This document shows positions 58,867 through 64,000 of a stretch of 64,000 bases of DNA, piece after piece (the stretch's first letter is position 1; each line of letters starts with the position of its first letter). This stretch comes from Bacillota bacterium (GTDB lineage: Bacteria; Bacillota; Clostridia; Acetivibrionales; DSM-1351). Under the pieces are notes generated by a model. The model was not told the origin of the DNA and made no database searches. It saw only the letters and a list, made by a program, of their open reading frames with translations. Position numbers and translations under genes: made by a program. The stretch spans positions 124,001 to 188,000 of the forward strand of contig JAEZKZ010000117.1 in the NCBI GenBank assembly GCA_023415305.1, in the 5' to 3' direction.

Positions 58867-59301
58867 ATGGATTGGAAAACGCTTTACCATCAAAGTAATC
58901 CCCCCTCGCTGGATGATATTGGTGATTACGTAGACCGCCCGCGCTGGAAGACAATCAATTATTTTTTATCCAGCACATATCAAACCGAGCCGGAATTCTC
59001 CTACAGTAAATGCTCGATGCAACCCGGCTGGAACGTAAAATACAAAAAAAGCGGCAAATCTCTTTGTACCCTTTACCCGATGGAGGGCTACTTCATCGCT
59101 CTGGTGGTAATAGGCAGCAAAGAAACCGAAGAAGCTGAAATGATATTACCCTCCTGTAGTGAATACACTCAGGCTCTGTATCAGAACAGTACTTTTTCAT
59201 GTGGTGGGCGCTGGCTGATGATACACGTTACAGAGGATAAGATACTGGATGATGTATTGAAGTTAATTCAAACCAGATTAAAAAGAAAGCGGTCGACTTA
59301 G
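58867..59301 (+). CDS. DUF3788 family protein
   Basis: The 144-residue soluble protein has the DUF3788 pattern, with PTL-like N-terminus and SKCSMQPGWNVKYKKSGKSL, then CTLYPMEGYFIALVVIGSKE and CSGGRWL-like end (here STFSCGGRWLMIHV). The fold is thought to be related to GyrI-like domains, but its role is unknown. GGAGG lies 9 bp before ATG 58867; the frame upstream to 58789 overlaps the AraC gene and is rejected. Such genes often neighbour AraC/GyrI regulators, as here. The stop codon lies inside the terminator loop. Confidence 0.75.
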   Translation: MDWKTLYHQSNPPSLDDIGDYVDRPRWKTINYFLSSTYQTEPEFSYSKCSMQPGWNVKYKKSGKSLCTLYPMEGYFIALVVIGSKETEEAEMILPSCSEYTQALYQNSTFSCGGRWLMIHVTEDKILDDVLKLIQTRLKRKRST

Positions 59302-59317
59302 GTGCCGCTTTCTTTTT
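59280..59317. terminator. Bidirectional terminator
   Basis: AAAAAGAAAGCGG and CCGCTTTCTTTTT form a 13-bp perfect stem. It ends the DUF3788 transcript and the opposing transporter transcript. Confidence 0.88.
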
Positions 59318-59328
59318 ACATACCCATA

Positions 59329-60768
59329 TTAAATCAGGAAAATAGCTACTATTGTTGTAACAGCCAGACCTATAACTACAGGTTTAATATTTCTCCTGGC
59401 AAGCTCAAAGGCATCTACTCCGCATATAGCTGCAACAGGGATAACCGCCCACGGGATAAGAGTTCCTCCGCCAACCCATATTGCAGCTACCTGCCCGAGA
59501 GCAGTAAGCGTTGTAATTCCGGAACCTATTGCTACAGAAAATAGTTTAGCTATAGAGCCTACAAGCGATATCCCGGAGAAACCTGAGCCATCAAGACCGG
59601 TTATGGCCCCTACAATAGTAGATGTAACCGCACCCACTGTTGAATTCAAAGGCACAGTGCTTGCAAGCGCTACACCCAAGTCATTTACAAGGCCATGTGA
59701 GCCCTTTGGCAGAAGTTCACCGAAAATACTGTTAAATCCGGCGTCACCAAGATAAAAAAAAGCTGCAATAGGTATGACCGGACCAAAAACTTTAATTCCA
59801 AACTGAAGCCCTTCAATAAATCTTGAGGTAATTTTCTCAAGACTCCTTTTTTTGTATGTAAAGGAGATAATAAGTATTAGTATAAATAACGCAGTTCCGC
59901 CTATCAAGGCAGTGGCGTCGCCTCCCTGAAGCTTTGCTGTAAACATTATTACAATATCGGCGATAAATAATACCGGTACTAGAACTGCGAAAAAGACCTT
60001 CATTTTAGGTGACAACTTTTTTATGTTGATTCTATCATCTTCTACACCATTATTGGGGACATCCGTTTGTCCATCATTTGATACAGCATTTTGCTTTTGA
60101 ATCAACGTTGACGCACCCAATCCATTTTTCTTCATATCCCTCATTAAAAACCAGAAGGCAGCTATTGTTGTTACTATACCCATAACGATTACAAGCGGGA
60201 TACTTGCCTGAATAACATCCGCTACAGGAATTCCGGCTCCGTCAGCTGTGAGCTTTGGTGCGCCCTGAATTACATAGTCTCCTGATAAAGCAATTCCATG
60301 TCCGAATAAGTTCATTGCAACAGCTACCCCCATAGCAGGAAGTTTAACCTTCAAGGCAACCGGCAGCAGTACTGCTCCCAGCAGGGCAACAGCCGGTGAA
60401 GGCCAGAAAAACCAGGATATGAGCATCATCAGTATACCAATAACCCAATACGCCAGTTTTGGTCCCCTGATAAGCTTTGTAAAAGGCGATACCATCGTTT
60501 CATTAATACCGGAGCTCATTAGTTCCTTACTCATTGCTGTAATAACAGAAATTATCAAAATAGTTCCCATCAGCTCTTTAATTGCGTATATGAGACTATT
60601 GAAAATGCCCATTACCGATTGATAAATTGACGTTGTTGCAGCCAAACCCAGACAGAATATACCCAGGATGCATATCAGGCTTGTATCTCTTCTGAATAAC
60701 ATAACAATAATGATCGCAACTATGAAAAACATATAAACCCAGTGTAGTGCATTAAGTTCAATCCCCAT
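59329..60768 (-). CDS. Polytopic ion/organic-acid transporter (IT-superfamily-like)
   Basis: The ~479-residue protein has about 11-12 membrane segments, with two similar halves each ending in a proline/glycine-rich region (FFWPSPAVALLGAVLLPVAL; WVGGGTLIPWAVIPVAAICG). A central hydrophilic loop around residues 215-250 separates the halves. The architecture resembles secondary carriers of the ion-transporter superfamily such as GntP, CitMHS or DcuC; I cannot place it in one family. Start ATG 60768 is spaced 9 bp from AAAGG, better than the ATG pair before it. No catabolic genes are adjacent, so the substrate is unknown. Confidence 0.65.
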   Translation of the reverse strand: MGIELNALHWVYMFFIVAIIIVMLFRRDTSLICILGIFCLGLAATTSIYQSVMGIFNSLIYAIKELMGTILIISVITAMSKELMSSGINETMVSPFTKLIRGPKLAYWVIGILMMLISWFFWPSPAVALLGAVLLPVALKVKLPAMGVAVAMNLFGHGIALSGDYVIQGAPKLTADGAGIPVADVIQASIPLVIVMGIVTTIAAFWFLMRDMKKNGLGASTLIQKQNAVSNDGQTDVPNNGVEDDRINIKKLSPKMKVFFAVLVPVLFIADIVIMFTAKLQGGDATALIGGTALFILILIISFTYKKRSLEKITSRFIEGLQFGIKVFGPVIPIAAFFYLGDAGFNSIFGELLPKGSHGLVNDLGVALASTVPLNSTVGAVTSTIVGAITGLDGSGFSGISLVGSIAKLFSVAIGSGITTLTALGQVAAIWVGGGTLIPWAVIPVAAICGVDAFELARRNIKPVVIGLAVTTIVAIFLI

Positions 60769-61180
60769 TTTCATCATCCTTTCTTCATAGACTCAAGATG
60801 GCTAAAGCGCTGTTTTGCGCCCGTTTCGCATCTTGATATAGAATATTCATGTTGTTGACAAAAGGTTCAAAAAGGGAACCGATGAACGATTAAAAAAATT
60901 TATTGTAAAAATTTAGATTTAATGTTTAGAGTTATTTTTTAGAGGTATATATATAATACAATCATTGATGGTTGATGATACTTATAAAAATATTACCGAA
61001 AGGAGATGAGTCCACCAGAAATTTAATTTGGTGTTCATATCAAAGGTAGTGGAAAGATGAGGTTAGTTTTTGGATAGTATGAATCAAAACTGTTTCACGA
61101 AACCAGTATAACGGCCGGATTAATAAGTTGGATATCCGGTCGTTATTACTGTTTTCAGGCATTTTTACATGTAATCTAAA
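60769..61180. other. 412-bp intergenic region with possible short transcript
   Basis: The plus strand has a -10-like TATAAT near 60950-60960. Further on is a full ribosome site AAAGGAG before ATG of a 6-codon frame (MSPPEI), then a second 6-codon frame (MRLVFG), and finally a terminator-like hairpin at 61110-61144. This could be a small RNA, a leader or a decayed gene. Confidence 0.4.
61110..61144. terminator. Terminator-like hairpin downstream of the methyltransferase gene
   Basis: AACGGCCGGAT and ATCCGGTCGTT pair over 11 bp with one G-T pair and a 13-nt loop. The T run is weak on both sides. Confidence 0.5.
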
Positions 61181-61978
61181 TTATTCAAATGATACATGGA
61201 GTATCTGGCTTCTGTTTCTTGTAGACGGTAAAATGTTCAGTAACCTCAGCAGCAGTCCCTGACGATTTTTGTTAAAATCACCGATACTCCAATGTTCCAG
61301 CAGTCTTATTCTTTTATCCAGTTCTGTTATTTGCTCAGCCTTATCAATCCCCCAAACAAAATGTGAACTGATTGATTTCTCTACAAAATAGCTGTGAACA
61401 ACATCAAAGTACAAATGTGCCTTTGGAAAACATTTAATTATATAAGCAAAAACACTTTTTATCTGCTCCTCAGTCAAGTACATAAAAAGACCTTCTGCTA
61501 TAATCAATATATTACTTGCTTCTTTTGAATTTATTTCCTCAGCCCACTTCAAGTCGGTAACAGAGCTTGATATAAATTTTACCCTATCAGCTTCCGAAAA
61601 AAACCTTCTTCTTAGCTTTATAACTTGTGGAAGATCCAGTTCATACCAATGAAGTTTTCCATTATCGAATCTGCTAACCCTTGTATCAAGGCCGACACCC
61701 AGATTGATAATTACACCGGTTGGATTTGTTCTAATAAATTCAGACACTGCTTTATCAATAAGCTGGGTTCGTGTAAGAATTCCAATAGCTGCAATTCCTC
61801 CACCGTCAAATCTCTTAGCATCAAATCTAAGCTGCTGCGCTATTTCGAAAGCCTTTTTATCCTTTACTATGGCCTTTGAATTTATAAATTCCCGAGACTT
61901 GACTAGTAACGGTATTAACAACGTTTCTTCAGGAGTTCCTTCCTGCAAATTATAATTATTGAAGTCAGTTGATTCCAA
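61181..61978 (-). CDS. SAM-dependent O-methyltransferase, LCMT/TcmP-like family
   Basis: The 265-residue class I methyltransferase has the SAM-binding motif I IINLGVGLDTRVSRF, the acidic motif II WYELDLPQV and motif IIEGLFMYLTEEQI-like region (here ILIIAEGLFMYL), typical of leucine carboxyl methyltransferase/polyketide O-methyltransferase relatives. The start is best placed at TTG 61978, 8 bp after GAGG; the GTG at 61987 overlaps that site. It is alone, with no biosynthetic cluster nearby, so the acceptor is unknown. No membrane segment is present. Confidence 0.8.
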   Translation of the reverse strand: MESTDFNNYNLQEGTPEETLLIPLLVKSREFINSKAIVKDKKAFEIAQQLRFDAKRFDGGGIAAIGILTRTQLIDKAVSEFIRTNPTGVIINLGVGLDTRVSRFDNGKLHWYELDLPQVIKLRRRFFSEADRVKFISSSVTDLKWAEEINSKEASNILIIAEGLFMYLTEEQIKSVFAYIIKCFPKAHLYFDVVHSYFVEKSISSHFVWGIDKAEQITELDKRIRLLEHWSIGDFNKNRQGLLLRLLNILPSTRNRSQILHVSFE

Positions 61979-62091
61979 TAAAATCACCTCTTAGATTAAT
62001 TATTTTGTTCTCCAATCAATTATTACAAATTTAATCAACCGTGTAATTTGAAATCTTGCTTTCGATTATACAAATCTTGCTAATATCTGTC

Positions 62092-63021
62092 TCACGACGG
62101 ACGTATTGGAATTAATAGCTCAATATATATGTGCCCATTAACAGAATTTCTACCATATAACTCTACACAGGGTTTATCCTCAGGAAAGAACCCGTTTTCT
62201 GGCATCCAGCAGCCATAAATGTAGTTAATGACCTTAAAAAACGTTCTGCTGAACTCTCTGTCTTCACTGTTAAATCTGAATGCCGCATATCTACCCTTTG
62301 TATTTAGTCTTCTGATTCCTATGTTTCCATCGGGTTCAGCTGTTTGGCTAAGGGTCAGACAGGTGTCATGCCTGCATTCCTCTAATGAAACTATTTCAGG
62401 ATTATCAAGAGTGACCCCCATAACCAGAGTGTCATTGTTTATTAGTTCCCTCACCGCAGCCCAGGTATATAGCTTTCTGAAGGAACTTTCTATTTCTTCA
62501 TTCCTATGCTCTTTTGAAAGTCCACTGTTTCTGATATATGCGACAGTATAGTCGTCAAGACGTCTTATTTTAATATCCTTTTCATATTCACTACTCTGAG
62601 TCAGTGAGGTACTTTGTGTATTTTCGGTGAGAGGTAAGGCTAAACATTTATTTTTATGTTTTGACTCCATGAAGGCAGTAGGCGTAATTTTAAAGAACGC
62701 TTTAAAAGATCTTGAAAAGTCAGATTGACCTGAAAACCCAAATTCATATGCAATGTGGGAAATTTTTGTATCAGGATAGCGGTACATTTTATTTGCTGCT
62801 GAAATCAGTCTGCGTTTTTTTATATAATTTGCAGGAGTATCACCTGTCAATGAATGGAATAACCTGTGAAAATGGAATGAAGAAAAGCAGGCAACACTAG
62901 ATAGGGTCTCTAAAGTCAGCTCGGAGCCCAAATTATTTTCAATATAATCAATTACTTTATTTATTCTCGTTTGGTATTCCTTAATAGTTTGGTTTTTCAA
63001 CCTGCTGTTCTCATTAATCAT
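62092..63021 (-). CDS. AraC-family regulator with GyrI-like effector domain (second)
   Basis: The 309-residue regulator has an N-terminal AraC DNA-binding domain (residues ~15-115: LETLSSVACFSSFHFHRLFH, ISHIAYEFGFSGQSDFSRSF, TPTAFMES) and a C-terminal GyrI-like ligand domain (about 148-309: DIKIRRLDDYTVAYIRN, IYGCWMPENGFF). ATG 63021 has no good ribosome site, so translation may be weak, leaderless or start downstream. A perfect 27-bp palindrome lies about 50 bp upstream. It is not closely paired with an effector gene; the methyltransferase follows 113 bp away on the same strand. Confidence 0.82.
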   Translation of the reverse strand: MINENSRLKNQTIKEYQTRINKVIDYIENNLGSELTLETLSSVACFSSFHFHRLFHSLTGDTPANYIKKRRLISAANKMYRYPDTKISHIAYEFGFSGQSDFSRSFKAFFKITPTAFMESKHKNKCLALPLTENTQSTSLTQSSEYEKDIKIRRLDDYTVAYIRNSGLSKEHRNEEIESSFRKLYTWAAVRELINNDTLVMGVTLDNPEIVSLEECRHDTCLTLSQTAEPDGNIGIRRLNTKGRYAAFRFNSEDREFSRTFFKVINYIYGCWMPENGFFPEDKPCVELYGRNSVNGHIYIELLIPIRPS

Positions 63022-63069
63022 AAAAATATTTTATCATTCAAAGTAGTTTAATTAAAGTTATAATTCAAC

Positions 63070-63096
63070 CTCTATTATTCTGACAGAATAATAGAG
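63070..63096. promoter_or_regulatory. Perfect 27-bp palindrome upstream of the second AraC gene
   Basis: CTCTATTATTCTG-A-CAGAATAATAGAG has perfect 13-bp arms around one base. It sits in the promoter region of the AraC gene and next to a terminator, so it could be an operator or a second hairpin of the terminator. Confidence 0.5.
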
Positions 63097-63097
63097 T

Positions 63098-63148
63098 AAA
63101 AAGCTGCCTCTAAATGGAATTTATTCCCTATTTTTGAGACAGCTTTTT
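63098..63148. terminator. Terminator after the solute-binding protein gene
   Basis: AAAAAGCTG/CAGCTTTTT (9 bp) plus CTC/GAG across a mismatch close a loop of about 25 nt, with A and T flanks usable in both directions. Confidence 0.65.
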
Positions 63149-63226
63149 ATTTATTCTAAGGCATCAATTTTACACATTTTTTATCATAAGGTTGGTAAAA
63201 TACTATCCCCTAATAATGGTAATGTT

Positions 63227-64000
63227 CTACTCGTTTAAGTAAGTCTCCACCTTGCTTTGAATAATCCTGGATACTTCCTCAGCAGTTTTTTGTCCTGTAA
63301 AGAACGGAGTTAATTCTCTATTTATTATATTAGACATTTGTTGTTCGCTAGTATTACAGTTTTGTGCATCATTTATAAGCTTCTCTATTGCAGATACATC
63401 TTCCTTAGAGAGTGGGTCAGTTTTTCGGTCATTTATAACTATAGAGCTTCCATTCTGACTAATAATATCTTCACTTTCTTTTAAATCCTCTTCAAACCTC
63501 TTTTTCAGAGCTTCCTTATTGATTGCAAAACCTGTGTTCCCTAGTTCCCTTTGAGCTTGGACTTCATCTGAAAGTAAGAACTTTAAGAATTCCCACGCTT
63601 CATTTACATGTTTTGAATTGCTATTAATCGATATAAGAAGTTTAGGTACAAAAGTACCTCCGCTTTTACTTTGGGACGGCAGACTTAAGATTTGAGATTT
63701 TCCATTAAACATTGTTTTTACATAAGAATAATGCATATAGTTATAAATATTCTGAGGAACGATCGCAATCTGACCTCTATCTGAAGCATCCGGATAACCG
63801 GCTATATCATACACCTGCGGGTTGGATAAGTTCTTGTCAGTAAATTGCTTACACATATTAAGCAGGTTTACGAAATCTTGAGAATCGAAATTTGCCTTTT
63901 TATTTTCCATATCAACAAATTGATTGTAACAGCTTGCAAATAAATAAGAGAACAAATCACTATCATCCATCTTAATAAATGCATATTGGTCAATATTTCC
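63227..64000 (-). CDS. ABC sugar-type extracellular solute-binding protein, 5' part outside the window
   Basis: The frame is open from the window edge to the stop at 63227, giving about 257 residues of the C-terminal part. The motif FVPKLLISINSNSKHVNEAW followed by EFLKFLLSDEVQAQ is the hallmark of family 1 solute-binding proteins for oligosaccharides, and NTGFAINKEAL is the usual final-lobe segment. The gene must begin beyond 64000. Transport permeases are expected either beyond the edge or elsewhere; none lies downstream here. The substrate is unknown. Confidence 0.82.
   Translation of the reverse strand, partial: GNIDQYAFIKMDDSDLFSYLFASCYNQFVDMENKKANFDSQDFVNLLNMCKQFTDKNLSNPQVYDIAGYPDASDRGQIAIVPQNIYNYMHYSYVKTMFNGKSQILSLPSQSKSGGTFVPKLLISINSNSKHVNEAWEFLKFLLSDEVQAQRELGNTGFAINKEALKKRFEEDLKESEDIISQNGSSIVINDRKTDPLSKEDVSAIEKLINDAQNCNTSEQQMSNIINRELTPFFTGQKTAEEVSRIIQSKVETYLNE

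Overview
The window looks like chromosomal DNA from a low-GC, anaerobic, spore-forming Firmicute of the class Clostridia. The evidence is the AT-rich sequence with strong GGAGG ribosome sites, a Tlp-type small acid-soluble spore protein, a SpoVB-like flippase, L-lactate dehydrogenase, bacteriohemerythrin and an NADH oxidase, a GH18 chitinase, and a 2-hydroxyacyl-CoA dehydratase/activase pair. A Ruminiclostridium-like host is plausible, but that is inference. I saw no rRNA, tRNA, CRISPR array, transposase or phage genes.

Layout. 1-3.2 kb: a truncated acyl-CoA synthetase and a fused homocysteine methyltransferase/methylenetetrahydrofolate reductase with its own promoter and short leader. 3.2-6.5 kb: a YjfB-like peptide gene, then a TetR regulator with an operator in its promoter and an unusual 14-TM efflux pump carrying about 245 extra residues. 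6.6-9.8 kb: an FHA-RodA/FtsW-PBP cell-wall operon. 9.9-20.9 kb: housekeeping and redox genes (PpnP, DUF1294, SpoVB-like, HAD, second MFS pump, NADH oxidase, hemerythrin, diguanylate cyclase, LDH, glycerol-1-phosphate dehydrogenase, MtnX-like phosphatase). 21.2-27.8 kb: a DEAD-box helicase, two tandem chemoreceptors with nearly identical signalling halves, and a nitroreductase.

27.9-38.9 kb is a seven-gene minus-strand exopolysaccharide operon resembling Bacillus ydaJKLMN. It holds a BcsA-like synthase without a PilZ domain, a BcsB-like partner, a DUF2334 deacetylase-like protein, a degenerate GGDEF membrane protein that keeps the c-di-GMP I-site, a thioredoxin fused to a glycosidase-like domain, and two polytopic membrane proteins. 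39.2-49.4 kb: hydrolases, a spore gene, a small gene that appears to start at ATT, an acyltransferase/DUF6320 pair, a MarR-ArsA-small protein-ArsA locus with shared promoter motifs, a ~139-bp imperfect palindrome and the chitinase. 49.6-55.0 kb: an ABC-2 exporter in one operon with two paralogous serine hydrolases, with an unusual repeat-rich gap.

55.1-57.7 kb is the most novel locus: an HgdB-like protein, its HgdC-like ATPase activator and a QueT-type transporter, behind a strong promoter and a leader with two stacked hairpins, complementary loops and a terminator. That is riboswitch architecture, and I cannot assign it to a known class. 57.9-64 kb: an AraC/GyrI-like regulator with a DUF3788 gene, an ion/organic-acid transporter, a methyltransferase, a second AraC regulator and the 3' part of a solute-binding protein gene.

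Across the window, at least four operon-internal gaps (37.1, 45.8, 51.8 and 57.5 kb) share an A-rich/T-rich hairpin plus a 6-7 bp mini-hairpin just upstream of a ribosome site. This may be a family of RNA processing or translation elements.
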